A stretch of 50,485 nt of DNA. Source: Gnetum montanum. Taxonomy: Eukaryota > Streptophyta > Gnetopsida > Gnetales > Gnetaceae. The DNA is taken from positions 1 to 50,485 of the forward strand of contig MNCI01000252.1 of NCBI GenBank assembly GCA_015680685.1, written 5' to 3'. The notes beneath the pieces were generated by a model. It searched no databases and was not told the origin of the DNA. It worked only from the letters and a program-made list of their open reading frames with translations. Shown here one piece after another: positions 33,351-45,540 of the stretch. The translations under genes were made by a program, and so were the position numbers. How positions within the stretch are numbered: position 1 is the stretch's first letter; every line of letters starts with the position of its first letter.

Positions 33351-34560
33351 TCCCTACCCAACCACAACAATGTAATGCCATAAGGGCTGTTAACTCTCAA
33401 CCTACTGTTGGTTCCAACAACCACATGAAGAAAATATCTTTCTTTAGAACCAACAGACCAATGAAGCCCTTGCAATCACAAGCAGTTGATTCCTTAGATG
33501 CCTTAATATCAATCAAAACTTTGAAACCTTCTTCAACTCAACAACCACACTCAACGCATACGATCATGCTAACACATGCTGTCACTGATTGGATCAAAGC
33601 TGGCCACCTTCCTAGGAAATTCTTTGATCTTGGGAGTCCTCTAATATACTTACAAATCGTTGAAAATGCACTGTGCAAGGATCTTTTGGATTCAGGTTCT
33701 GATGTCAACTTGATTTTTCAAGAAATGTACAAGGCCTAGAACCTGCCTCCATTGACAAAGAGCAACATCTATCTAGAGTTGGCCGACCAGTCCATCACTG
33801 TCCCGTTGAGACTAGTGGAAGACATTGTTACCATTGTTTGTGGTTGGTTGTACCCAGCTGACTTCCTAGTGATTCAGGTGAACAACGATAAGGGGGACTT
33901 CCCAATCATAATGGGAAGAGCATGGCGAAGCACCATTGATGCACGCCTAGGAATCTGTGATCTTTCCCTAAAAATATCAAAGGAAAATTCATTTGAAAAG
34001 ATCAAGAAAAAGAAAGTTCTATGCATCGCATACAGTGACACAAGGTGTAATTGCATGTAGAGGTCATGGTTTGTGCAAAGTTTGACATTGCTTGCATGTA
34101 ATCAGTGTGCATAAGTGATCAACATACAAAGATGCCTATATGTAGCAGCCACACAATAGGAAGGCACCCAGTGGCTAACAGCTGATCAAGAAAGCATTTC
34201 ACTTATATGCATGCAACCAACTAAGGGTTTGACTTGTGCTTACATCGATAGCATAGACACATTAGAGCAAGTCCACCACCAACTTCCAAGTCTTAACCTT
34301 GAAAATGTCAACTCGGGAAAGCTAGAAATCCTTGAGAAATTTAAGCAAGAGCCCCTTGAGCTAAAACCATTGCCCACCAGTATGGAATACATGTTCCTTA
34401 AAAATGGAAAATCAGTAATTATCAATGCTAAGCTTGCTCTTCAACAGAAAGAAGAACTACTAAAGGTAATAAATAAATGGTTGAAATCCTTCACTTGGTT
34501 ATATCATAAATTAACTGGAATAGATCCTAGGATATGCCAACATAGAATTTAGAATAAACC
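33351..34560 (+). pseudogene. pol: Protease region of element D pol
   Basis: The open frame 33266-33739 carries THTIMLTHAVTDWIKAGHLP and the retropepsin active site LLDSGSDVNLIFQEMYKA (33685-33736), followed by UAG (33737-33739). The next open frame (33752-34060) has LELADQSITVPLRLVEDIV, PADFLVIQVNN and FPIIMGRAWRSTIDARLGIC, the retropepsin flap and C-terminal part. A linker to RT (34211-34552) contains NVNSGKLEILEKFKQEPLEL. It is the part retained by A and B up to about KFKQ. Active-site residues are intact; the gene is broken by stops. Confidence 0.85.
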
Positions 34561-35990
34561 CTCCATGAAGCCTTGAAGACAACCGTAGAGGCGATTGAAC
34601 CCTAAGTTCAAGCAAGTAGTTAAGGAAGAAATCAAACAACTTCTCAAGGCTAGGTTCATATACCCCATTACTGATAGTGAATGGGTTAGCCACTTAGTTA
34701 TTATGCTTTAAAAGGGAGGCAAATGGAGGGTGTGCATAGATTTTAGGCTACTAAATATGGAAACATTCAAAAATCACTTTCCATTGCCATTTGTCGACCA
34801 AGTCTTAGACACCATCGCAAGACATTACTATTATAGTTTTCTGGATGGATATAGCAGATATAACCAAATAGAAATAGCCCTAAAAGACCAAGCCAAGACC
34901 ATGTTCACCAATCCTTGGGAAACATTTACATATAAATAGATGCCATTTGGCTTGTACGATGCCCCTACAACATTTCAATAACTAGTTCTAAGCATATTCC
35001 AACAAAATATAGGGAATGGCATGGAGGTCTTTATGGATAACTTCTCCACTTATGGAGAAAACTTTAATTAAGCCTTGGAATGGTTGGAGTAAGTGTTGAA
35101 AAGATGTCTAGAAACCAATTTGAGGCTCAACTAGTAAAAAAGCCATTTGATGGTCTAAGAAGGCGTAGTACTAGGGCACAAAATCTCACACATAGGGATA
35201 GAGGTAGACCTTGAGAAAATCAAAATTATCCAAGGAATTACCCATCAATCAGAAATTTTCAAAGATATTTGGTCATTCCTTGGACATACTGGCTACTATA
35301 GGAATATTTATTGAGAACTTTTCAAAGGTTTCCAAACCATTGGTGGAATTAACGAAAAAGGACATACCTTTCGAGTGGACTAGGGAATGCGAATTAGCTT
35401 TCCAATCTCTAAAATAGAAGCTAGTAGAAACACCTAGTCTATAAGCTCATGACTAGTCCAAACCATTCTATATCATGACTAACGCATCCAACTATGCTTT
35501 AGGAGCTGTACTTACATAGTTAGATGACCAGAAGCATTCTTATTACATCCATTGTGCAAGTAGAAGTATCGCTTGTGCATAATTTAACTACACTACCATA
35601 GAGAAAGAATTAATGGTTGTAGTGTCTACACTAGAAAAGTTTAGACACTATGTATTGGGATATAAAGTATATATACATACATATCATAGTGCAATAAGGT
35701 TCCTCAAGAATAAGCCAATGGTAAGCCCTCATATCATACGATGGCTTAGAATCTTATAAGATTTCGATGTAACGATGATCAATTGCAAGGGCACCAAGAA
35801 TGTAGTTGCTAACCATTTATCTCGGTTGCGATGGAATAACAAAGAGGATGAGTATCCAATTTCTGATCATTTCCTCGATGAATTCCTCTTTGCTAGTGTA
35901 GTGAATAATCAATCACCCATGGAGACAAACTGGTACAGTAGCATTCTTACCTATCTCCTCATGCAACAAACACCACAAGAGTTAAACCTT
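34561..35990 (+). pseudogene. pol: Reverse transcriptase and RNase H of element D
   Basis: The RT begins with RRLNP and VVKEEIKQLLKARFIYPITD (about 34590-34680). Next are KWRVCIDFRLLNMETF (34722-34770), FPLPFVDQVLDTI and motif A FLDGYSRYNQIEIA with the catalytic Asp kept. Motif C reads VFMDNFSTYG (35027-35056), with Asp to Asn (codon AAC at 35039), which should abolish polymerisation. SHLMV*EGVVLGHKISHIGIEVD and the RT connection follow. RNase H relics include MTNASNYALGAV near 35475 (its first Asp also Asn), EKELMVVVSTLEKFRHYVLG near 35600, and HLSRL near 35815. At least one frameshift occurs near 35280. Motif order identifies the Athila/Tat branch of gypsy. Confidence 0.88.
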
Positions 35991-36264
35991 AAGAAGAAAC
36001 AATAGTTTCTTCATCAAGCCAAGTACTTTATGGAGATCAATGGAAAACTTTACAAAGTGTGTCTTGATGGCTTGGTTCGATGGTGTGTTCTTGATATAGA
36101 TCAACTACAAGTGTTCCAAGATGCTCATGAGGGTCCTTGTGGGGGTCATTACACTGGGAGATGAATGACCATCAAGATCGTTCTTGTAGGATATTATTTG
36201 CCTACATTATTTTGGGACGTCCATCATTTCGTCCAATCTTGTGAGCACTATCAACATGATGGGG
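35991..36264 (+). pseudogene. pol: Integrase N-terminus of element D (5' side of element C)
   Basis: Zinc-binding HHCC domain: EGPCGGHYTGR*MTIK (about 36127-36170), GYYLPTLFWDVHHFVQSCEHYQHDG (36187-36262). The last Cys of the CX2C pair is Tyr. The reading ends at TGGGG, the duplicated target of element C, and resumes at 45546. Confidence 0.85.
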
Positions 36265-37046
36265 TGATGAACTATGATATCACGTACGCGATATCGGATC
36301 GACCATGCTATATTAGATACCCGATATCATGGGCTATCTCATTATCTATAAATAAGAGGTGGCACCTTTGGTTTTGACAGTTAAGAATTAGTCCCTTAGC
36401 TAAAATCTTATCATTTTCTCCCTCAAGAGTTAGAATTATTTCTGCGTGCCTGCAGTAGGAGTCATAGAGTGAACAGATCTTTATTTGAGCATTGTGTACC
36501 TAAGCACACTTTCTGTACGACAATAAAGATGAACCTTATGATAAACCTTGTAGCATACATAATAGATTAATTAGTGATAATTACTATTTAATGCTTTCAT
36601 AGTTAATTAATGATGTCTCTCACCCTACAACTTTCTTAGTTAATTACACTCAGTACAACCACTTTGAGCATGCGTGTAGTGCTTGGTAACCCAATAACAA
36701 TTAGCACTTGGTAACCTAGTAACGATTAGCATTTGGTAATCCCAGCAGTGTTGCACTAGTTTAGGATGTGTACGGCAAGTGGGAAGGGTTACTGATGTTA
36801 GGAGTACTTAGAACTTAGTTAATGAATAGCTAAATTAGATTAGTTACCTAGTTACTTCTCTCTCCCCTCTTTAGCACAGGATAGAAAACACATAAAAACC
36901 ATAAAAATCATATACCTCAAGCTTACTTAACCATACAACTGTGACATACAAGTAAGTTTAGCAAGACAACAATTAATCAACCTGTTATCGTGCATGAAAT
37001 GCTTGTATTTGTATGGTTGAGTGTAAGGATACCTTACCGCTCATCA
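36265..37046 (+). repeat. Element C 5' LTR
   Basis: 782 bp, starting TGATGAACTATGATATCACG and ending CTTACCGCTCATCA. The U3 terminus has GATATC palindromes (36275-36335). TATA box TATAAATA at 36347. Polyadenylation-type AATAAAG near 36521. It lacks some 44 bases of palindrome-array sequence present in its partner. Confidence 0.92.
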
Positions 37047-37047
37047 T

Positions 37048-37065
37048 TGGTGCCGTTGCCAGGGA
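37048..37065 (+). other. Primer-binding site of element C
   Basis: TGGTGCCGTTGCCAGGGA, the closest match in the window to the tRNA-Asp complement (two transitions). Confidence 0.88.
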
Positions 37066-37194
37066 CTTTGTTGTTTGTGTGCTAAGTAGAACTTAGGAAA
37101 TTATTCACATTGTTGGAATGAACCCTTAGGGTTGGTAAAAGAAAAAAATAATAATATATAAATGTATAGTGCATTGCACACTGAATAAGACAAG

Positions 37195-39510
37195 ATGTCT
37201 TCTTCTTCACACAAGAGCACTTCACCACCTAGGATGAACACAAGAAGCAATTGGTGGCAAAATACACATGACATTGACCCGCTAGTTCCTCAACAATTTC
37301 ATGTGGTATATATTCATCCTGATAAATATGTCCTTGACTTCACCTTTATTCTCCACCAAGACAAATAGTTGCATTGGCATGACTTGGAAGGTAACATCAT
37401 GTTACCTCCCAACCATTTAGTCCCAAGTATGCTTCTTCGTGCTCTCACACGAATAGGCATGCAACACTTACAAGTAGAGTACATTGCGCAGTACTATGAT
37501 TCAAGAGACTATCATCCTACCAAAGTGCAATGTCAAAGGGATTATCAACAAGTGAGAAACCATAAGTCCTTGAAGGGAAAATGGTATAAGGATGCCCCAC
37601 ACGTTTTAAGTGAAATTGAGGGTGGTGAACCTGCCTCAGGTAGTCACCCACATAATGATGTTCCTTCCCTTGACTTTGGCCAAGGGGTTGTGTATCAAAA
37701 CCTTCATTCTACTATTCACAACCCAAGTGCTAATACCAACATACACAAAGAGTATGAAAAAGGAACAAAGGCACATGACAAAGGTGGACATTGTAATCGC
37801 AAATCGCAATTGAGAAAGAGACCACTGAAGAGAAGGTAGTAGACACCATTATGATGGTGGTTCTCCTTCTTCTTCACCTTCATTGTCATGTTCACCCTAT
37901 CCTTTTGTGTCTAGACATAGCCATAGAGAAAGAGATCATGAGGATAAGGGTAAAGAAAGTGGAAGTCATAGACGAGACAACCAAGACGGAGGATGGCGGC
38001 ACTCTAGGGAATCACACCATAGAAGAAGGAAGAGTAGGAAACTGCATAGACACCATAGATGCTACGAACGAGATGAACATGATGAACCCCTACTCACCAT
38101 GCAAAGCATGCTAGATATAACTGAGGCTATGAGAGTTTCAATAAGGCACCAGAAAGATAATAGGATCAAGAGGCTAGACATGAATAACATCCCATGATTT
38201 GAAGGGGGACATAACGCTGATCCTCAGAATCACTTATAGGAATTTCATGATGTGTGTGCCTTGCAAAACATAGAAAATGAGTGGCAAAAGCTTAACTTGT
38301 TCTCAAAAATACTAATAAAAGAACCTCAATGCTGGTATCGGTCCTTAGAATCGAAATCGATTCATAGATGGAGTACGATGTTAGAACTATTCAACAATAA
38401 GTACCAAACATACTCCTGGGTGTCTAACCTACGAAAGCAAATCCAAGGATGGAAATAAGGAAGTCATGAACCCTTGGATGCTACCATGGGCTACTATTAT
38501 GCACTCTTACATTGTTGTCCTAGCCATTGTTATTCGCAATGGGATCAACTACGCCATCTCGTAGATGGGCTTAGGAATGAAATAAGAAGGACCCTTGGGA
38601 CTTATGCCAAAGGAAGTTTATTTGAGCTTAGGTCTCATCAAATTCATAGACTACTGGAGCAAGTAGCTAAAGAAGAAGGTGAGCTATAAAAAAGAGAGAG
38701 TGAAAAAGAATACAACTTAGATCCTCCCCTTCGAAAGAAGGGAGTAAGATTTTGTAAGGATGAGGAAGAGTCACCACTCGAAGAGATGGTGAATAGTAAA
38801 ACCATACCTATCCAAAAGTTAGCATTAGAAGTATCGGCAAAGGTAGACCAAATGTGGGACTCCCTGGATAGTAGGTTTCAAACTGTGCTCAAAGTAGTAG
38901 AGGAGTCTAGGGAGTGAGGTAGTAACCATGACAAAAGGAAAAAGAGAAAAGCAGAGAATGCATGTAACAAGGGTAAGGGTAAAGTTACTATTATTGAAAA
39001 GGTTGTGGATTTAGATGACGATGATAGTGGATGTGAGATCTATTAATATGAGCAACCTAAGGGATGTTGCCCTATAATCTCACATTTACAGGAATCTGAG
39101 ATGTATGCACTTAATCCATGATTAAACAAATGGAAAACATCCCAATAGTTGCCTTATCCCCAAGGTAACCCAAGGTAGTTCCATCAACCTTTAACATATT
39201 ATCCAAGTGGAACTCCACCACAACCAATTGGGCAACATTAGTAGTGGCAGCACCCACAATCATGGGAAATGCCACCACCTAGGCAAAAATATCCTTACTA
39301 GAAACCACATCCATATGGATATTACGTGCAGCATCCAATCTCTCCACATGACTCTATTGGTCACATTACTTTCCAATATCACTACCAAGCCCATGAATAC
39401 TATAGGACTTCCTCTCCTAGGGGCGACATCCCACAAGTATACCATCCTTCCAATCTAGCCACATCTCTCCCACCAATAGCTCCATTACCACCTGCTCCAG
39501 TAATGTAAGG
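37195..39510 (+). pseudogene. gag: Gag pseudogene of element C
   Basis: The start ATG 37195 gives MSSSSHKSTSPPRMNTRSN. The N-terminal VVYIHPDKYVLDFTF and LEGNIMLPPNHLVP are largely readable (37290-37430), with one stop at a Gln position. The frame stays open to 37839 (LSEIEGGEPASGSHPHNDV), then shifts. The Arg/His-rich part is open at 37883-38197 (HRERDHEDKGKES). The core reads KRLDMNNIP*FEGG, VCALQNIENEWQKLNLF, WSTMLELFNNKYQTYS (38195-38420) and DQLRHLVDGLRNEIRRTLG (38540-38600). A coiled part contains VDQMWDSLDSRFQTVLKVVEE (38843-38905). The knuckle is decayed (CEIY*YEQPKGCC). The tail is Tyr/Pro-rich. Inactive. Confidence 0.85.
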
Positions 39511-40700
39511 TGAACTCTTTGCTTAGCCACAGCAACACAATGCCACAAGGGCTATTAACCCTCAACCTACTATTGGTTCTAATAACCATATGAAGAAAAG
39601 ATCTTTCTTCAGAACCAACAGTCCAACCAAGCCCTTGTAACCCCAAGTAGCTAAGTCTTTGGACCCCTCTATATCAACTAAAGCTTTGGAGCCCCCTTCG
39701 AACTTAACATCACATTCCACACATATGATCATGTTAACACATGCTATTACTGATTAGATTAAAGCTGGCCACATTCCCAAGAAATTCTCTGATCTTGGGA
39801 GTCCCCTAATCTATCTACAAATCGCTAGGAATGAACCATGCAAAGCTCTTTTGGATTCAAGTTCCAGTGTTAACCTAATATCCCAAGAAATGTATAAGGC
39901 CTAGAACCTACCCCCATTGGAAAAGAGCAATGTCCATTTAGAGTTAGCCAACCAGTCCATCACTGTCCCCTTGGGATTAGAAGAGGATATTGTTACCACT
40001 GTTTGTGGGTGGCTGTATCCAGCTGACTTCCTGGTGATCCAAGTGAATAACAGTAAGGGGGAATTCCCAATCATAATGGGAAGGGCATGGCTAAGCGCTA
40101 TTGATGCACAACTAGGAATCTATGATCTTTCCTTAGAAATATCTAAGGAAAACACTTTTGAAAAGATCGAGAAGAAGAAGGTTCCATGCGTCGCATACAG
40201 TAACATAGGGTGCAATTGGGTGTAGAGATCATGGCTTATGTAGAGTTTGACATTGCCTACATGCAATCAGTGTGCAAAAATGATCAACATACAGAGGTGC
40301 TTGTATGCAGTAGCCACATGATAAGAAGACACCTAGTGGCTAATAGTTGATCAAGAAAGTAGCTCACTAATATGCATGGAACTAATTGAGGGTTTGAGTT
40401 GCTCTTATATAGGTAGCATTGATGCATTAGAGCAAGTTCACCACCAACTTCTTAGTTCTAACTTAGAAAACATCAACTGGGAGAGGCTGGAAATTCCCAA
40501 GAAATTTAAACAAGAGCTCTTAGAGCTAAAACTATTGTTGACCAGTATGGAATGCACATTCCTTAAGAATGGAAAATTGGTAATCATCAATGCAAGACTT
40601 GCTCTACAACAAAAACAAAGTCTACTCAAGGTAATAAAAAATGGTTAAAAGCCTTCACCTAGTCATATTTGGAATTAACTAGAATAGATCCTAGGATATG
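39511..40700 (+). pseudogene. pol: Protease region of element C pol
   Basis: AGHIPKKFSDLGSPLIYLQI leads to the active-site relic LLDSSSSVNLISQEMYKA (39846-39901), in which the Gly of D-S-G is Ser. UAG follows (39902-39904), as in A, B and D. Open frame 39917-40225: LELANQSITVPLGLEEDIV, PADFLVIQVNNSKGEFPIIM, and LSAIDAQLGIYDLSLEISKE. The linker (40376-40648) has NINWERLEIPKKFKQELLEL; the GAGCTC just after KFKQ is where the deletion in A and B begins. Confidence 0.85.
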
Positions 40701-42030
40701 CCAACATAGGATTTACATTGACTCCTCCATGAAGCCTTGAAAACAACCACAAAGGCGATTGAACCCAAAGTTGAAGCAAATAGTAAAAGAAGAAATCGAA
40801 TAGCTTCTAAAGGCTGGGTTCATATACCCCATTGCTGATAGTGAATGGGTTAGCCCCTTAGTAATTGTGCCTAAAAAGGGAGGCAAATGGAGGATGTGCA
40901 TAGATTTTAGGCTGCTAAACATGGAAACATTCAAGGATCACTTTCCGTTGCCATTTGTTGACCAAGTCTTAGACACAATCATAGGACATCACTATTATAG
41001 TTTTCTGAATGGCTATAGGGGATACAACCAAATACAAATAGCCCCAGAAGACCAAGCGAAAACTATGTTCACTAGTCCTTGAGGAATGTTTGCATACAAA
41101 CAAATGCCATTTAGCTTGTGCAAAGCCCCTGCCACGTTTCAACACTTAGTTCTAAGCATATTCTAGCAGCAAATAGGAAATGGTGCGGAAGTCTTTATGG
41201 ATGACTTCTCCACTTATGGAGCAAATTTTGATCAAGCCTTGGACCGATTAGAGAAAGTGCTAAAAAGATGTGTAGAGACTAATCTAAGGCTCAACTGGCA
41301 AAAAAGCCATTTAATGATCTAAGAAGGAGTAGTACTTGGGCATAAAATTTCACATGTAGGGATAGAGGTAGACCCTGAGAAAATCAAAGTCATCCAAGGA
41401 AATACCCATCACCTAGAAACTGTCAAAGACATTCAGTCATTCCTTGGACACACTAGCTAGCATAGGAGATTCATAAAGAACTTTTTGAAGATTGCCAAAC
41501 CATTGGTAGAGTTAATGAAAAAGGACATACCCTTTGAGTGGACTAGGGAATGTGAACTAGCCTTCCAAACTTTGAAACGAAAGCTGGTAGAAATACCCAT
41601 TCTACAAGCTCCTAACTAGTCCAAACTATTTCATGTCATGACTGATGCATCCAACTATGCCTTAGGAGCTATAATTACATAGTTAGATGACCAAAAATGC
41701 CCTTATTACATCCACTGTGCAAGTATAAGTATAGCTAGTGCACAACTTCACTACTACGAAAAAAGAGTTAATGGTTGTAGTGTTTGTACTAGAAAAATTT
41801 AGGCACTATGTATTGGGATACAAAGTATTCATACATACATATCATAGTGCAATATGGTTCCTCATGAATAAGCCAATGGTAAGCCTTCGTATTATACGAT
41901 GGTTGGTAATTCTACAAGAGTTTGATCTAACGATGATGGATCATAAAGGCATTGAGAATGTAGTTGTCGATCATTTATCTCAGTTGCACTAGGACAGAAA
42001 AGAGGATGAGTATCCTATTTCTAATCACTT
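40701..42030 (+). pseudogene. pol: Reverse transcriptase and RNase H of element C
   Basis: RRLNPKLKQIVKEEIE (40755-40800), GFIYPIADSEWVSPLVIV and PKKGGKWRMCIDFRLLN are followed by FPLPFVDQVLDTI. Motif A reads FLNGYRGYNQIQIA, with catalytic Asp to Asn (codon AAT 41008-41010). Motif C is intact: VFMDDFSTYG (41191-41220), the reverse of the situation in D. Then ETNLRLNWQKSHLMI*EGVV, GHKISHVGIEVDPEKIKVIQG, and the connection KPLVELMKKDIPFEWTRECE. RNase H: MTDASNYALGAI (41638-41673) keeps its Asp, KKELMVVVFVLEKFRHYVLG (near 41760), and DHKGIENVVVDHLSQL (41938-41990). Stops lie mainly at Gln and Trp codons. Confidence 0.88.
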
Positions 42031-43285
42031 CCCTGATGAGTTCCTCTTTGTCAATGTAGTGAGTGACCAATCACCCATGGAGACAAAATGGTACAGTAGC
42101 ATTCTGACCTATCTCCTTACCCAACAAACACCACAAGAGTTAGATATTAAGAAGAAACAACAGTTTCTTCATAGAGCCAAGTACTTTATGGAAATCAATG
42201 GACAACTTTACAAAGTATGTTTTGATGGCTTGGTTTGATGGTGTGTTCCTGATAGAGATCAACTGAGAGTTGTGGGGGTCACTATGCTGGGAGATGAACG
42301 ACTATTAAGATCCTACTTCCAGGGTATTATTGGCCTACCTTGTTCTGGGATATCCATCAATTCATCCAATCTTGTCAGTGTTGTCAACGTGATGGGGAAA
42401 TGACTACTAGAATAGAGGGTCTGCAACAATGGATTCAACTGCTAGAACCCTTTGATATTTGGGGGATTGATTTCATGGGGCCCATTACACTAATTTCCAA
42501 TGGAAAAGCTTACATCGTAGTTGCCATAGACTAGTTAAAAAAATGGGCTGAAGCAGCTACTATTAAGGATTATACATCATCTATAATTACATGATTTGTT
42601 CAACAACAAGTCGTCAATAGGTTTGATGTGCCATGTGCACTTATCTCAGATAATGGTACACGCTTTACAGGTCCAAATTTTTGAAAGCTAATGCAACACT
42701 TAGGGGTGGAGCATAAATTGACTACACCATACCACCTCCAAGAAAATGGTCAATCCGAGGTCACCAATTGGGAGATTACTAAGATATTGATCAGAACTAT
42801 TAGCAAATATAGGCGAGATTGGAGCACTAAACTGAATGATGCTCTTTGGGCATATTGCTCCACATGGAAACTTCCTATAGGCTACTATGCCTACGAGTTA
42901 GTGTATGGAAAACTTCCAATGCTCCCTATCCAAACTAAGCTCCATACACTAACCATGGCATGTGACCTCAACATTGACCTCAATCTAGCACAAAAAAGGG
43001 TAATGACTCTTAACTTGCTAGATGAGAACATAGTAGCTGCACTGTCATCTAATGAGTTGCACAAGGCATTTAATAAATAACATCATGACCTAAAAATTAG
43101 GAGAGTTAAGTACCAAATAGGAGATAAGGTCCTCTACTAGAACCCCACACATGTGTCACAACGAACCAAATTTCAAACACTGTGTGAAGGCCCTTACATT
43201 ATTTATGCAACTTTTCCTTTAGGGCCCATGACTATATATAAACCTGAGAGCCCAAATAAGAGACTATTAGTTAACATGCAAAGAC
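42031..43285 (+). pseudogene. pol: Integrase of element C
   Basis: The zinc-binding domain is incomplete: a short deletion near 42270 removes the family's first His block, then CGGHYAGR, PTLFWDIHQFIQSCQCCQRDG with its CX2C pair intact. The catalytic core keeps all three acidic residues: GIDFMGP (Asp 42469-42471), LISDNGTRF (Asp 42649-42651) and QSEVTN (Glu 42757-42759), a D,D(35)E spacing. The C-terminal part runs through 42691-43080 and on to RRVKYQIGDKVLY*NPTHV and FQTLCEGPYIIYATFPLGPM (43100-43230), ending near the inversion. Five or more stops, mostly at Trp, Gln and Arg codons, prevent translation. Confidence 0.88.
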
Positions 43286-44704
43286 ACCACCTATGCTTTG
43301 AATTATCACTATTTTTTTGTGTTTTTTCACGTGAGAACCACACCATGCAAAGACTTATTTTTTTATGAACTCAACTTCCGGTGATTTGATGAATGGTCAA
43401 AATGGTGAAAAAACAAAAGAAATAGTTAACACAATCATGATCTTGGGCTACATACACTGGTTATGACACTAGAAAGACATGTTACCCATTTCTGAAGGTT
43501 CCCTCTAACTAAGGCCCCTTCTTGCTTCTTGGTTCTCCATCTCACTCTCCTTGGAATGGTGGTGACTTTTTGTAGAGGCATTCTTATCACTATAAGGGGA
43601 TGGGTTGGTCAATTGTGTTGATGCAAGGTCACTGAATGTGGTTGGTTTGAGTTCAGATTTGGAATGAGTTCTACTTGATCACATTAACCATGAAACACAA
43701 AAGGGACTTTAGACTACCTTGTTTTGGGTTTCAATTCCATTCTCTTCTCTCCACCTTTCTTCTCCATTTCTCACCTCATTGCCAGTTTTATCATTAGTCT
43801 ATATCTTGATTAATGCATTGTTCTTCCCTGGTAATTTCTTATGGGTAATTTTTTAACTCTTGCTTCCAATTAACATTCCTAGAGCCTACGGACTCTTTGG
43901 TTTGTGGTACTATCAAGGCACTAAAAGCATGACCCTGCTTTGGGTAGGACCCACTGACATTCCTTTTTGGGGCATTTGTTAACTTCTTGGCTTTAAACAT
44001 TTACTGTAATCAACAATTTTTTGTTTCATCCACATCCATGACATCCATTTTATTGTCATTGTCATTGTTACTTTTTCTCCACTTTTCTTATTCTTATCTT
44101 TTTCTACCTTTTTGCTATCAAAGGTTCGCTCTTCATCATGGGGGCCTAGGCACAAATTTTTCAATTTTTCCTAACCCCCACACCTTAGGTAGTTACCAGT
44201 GTTAAAACTCTAGAACTAGTATCTACCATAACCACAACTCAACCAATGCACTTCACATCGAGACAAGGTATCAACTACATTGTGATTTATCTACCCTCGC
44301 TGATTTGTGACTGTGTTGTATGTGTAGATGACGATCATACAACAATGGACTAGGTCTGGAAGATGCACTCAGGATGGATCAAAATTGGAACATTTATGAA
44401 AGGAGCAAGATTGGTGGCATGGCTATGGATGAACAATGATAGGTGCAATCTTTTCATTGGTAGCAACACGTCTCATTCTTTTCTTTCTCTCCTTATGTTC
44501 CAGCTGCCAAATAAGGCTAGATGTCATCTATGTACAGTTCCTTTTGTGGTCATGAACACTAATGCTGTCATGTATTGTATTGTTGATTCATTCACTAGCC
44601 ATGCTAAGTCAACCATTCCGTTCCACCATCAATAGTCATTCAGTCAATAATCCCATACCTTTCCAATATTTTGTAAGGAACTCAAGGACGAGTTTTCATG
44701 TAGT
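43286..44704 (+). other. Element C 3' internal region
   Basis: Non-coding. About 43288-43430 is inverted relative to the other copies. The rest is colinear with 47170-48465 of D. It includes GAGCCTACGGACTCTTTGGTTTGTGG (split here: GAGCCTACGGACTC at 43881) and the conserved block at 44330-44500 (RLVAWLWMNNDRCN). No gene is called. Confidence 0.65.
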
Positions 44705-44714
44705 CATAGGGGTA
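44705..44714 (+). other. Polypurine tract of element C
   Basis: CATAGGGGTA immediately before the 3' LTR; the family form is CATGGGGGTA. Confidence 0.75.
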
Positions 44715-45540
44715 TGATGAATTGTGATATCACATATGTGATATCTCTTCCATGATATCACATTTGCGATATCAGATCGACCATGCAATATCAGATACCC
44801 AATATCACAACTTGTCTCATTATCTATAAATAAGAGGCGGCGCCTTTGGTTTCGACAGTTAAGAATTAGTCCCTTAGCCAAACTCTTGCCATTTTCTCCC
44901 TTCAGAGTTAAAATTATTTCTGCATGCCTACAATAGGAGTCATAGAGTGAACAAATCTTTATTCGAGAATTATGTACCTAAGCACACTTTGTGTACGATA
45001 ATAAAGATGAACTTTATGATAAACCTTGTAGCATACAGAATAGATTAATTAGTGATAATTAATATTTAATACTTTCATAGTTAATTAATGATTTCTCTCA
45101 CCCTACAACTCTCTTAGTTAATTACACTTAGTATGACTAGTTTGAGCATGCGTGTAACACTTGGTAACTCAGTAACGATTAGCGTTTGGTAATCCCAACA
45201 ATGTTGCACTAGTTCAGGATGTGTACGGCAAGTGGGAATGGATACTAGTGTTAGGAGTACTTAGAACTTAGTTAATGAATAGCTAAATTAGATTAGTTAC
45301 CTAGTTACTTCTCTCTCCCCTCCTTATTAGCACAAGATAGAAAACACATAAAAATTATATACTTCAAGCTTACTTAACCATATAACCGTGACATACAAGT
45401 AAGTTTGGGAAGACAATGATTAATTAACCCGTTATCGTTCCACAAGGCGCATAGGCACTTAATTCTTGGAATTCGACCAGATCATGTGTGAAATAATCAT
45501 ATTTGTATGGTTGAGCATAGGGGTAGCTCGTCGCTCATCA
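44715..45540 (+). repeat. Element C 3' LTR
   Basis: 826 bp, ending CTCGTCGCTCATCA. It has more GATATC-type palindromes (44722-44815) than the 5' LTR. TATA box at 44825. The two LTRs differ at many sites, so the insertion is not recent. Confidence 0.92.

Larger units (their letters stand above)
36265..45540 (+). mobile_element. Element C: Athila/Tat-like gypsy retrotransposon nested in D
   Basis: LTRs at 36265-37046 and 44715-45540, PBS at 37048-37065, PPT at 44705-44714, and target duplication TGGGG (36260-36264 and 45541-45545). It is in the same orientation as its host and carries the same gene order, gag to integrase. The target is the short linker between the zinc-binding and catalytic parts of D's integrase. 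C itself contains the homologous uninterrupted stretch at 42385-42420, which shows what D looked like before. All genes are broken. The 3' internal region has an inversion (about 43288-43430). Confidence 0.94.

Noticed and set aside
42385-42420. Possible third insertion boundary at GATGGGGAAATGACTAC
   Set aside because: This is the uninterrupted integrase sequence of C; it only looks like a boundary because the homologous site in D was the target of C.
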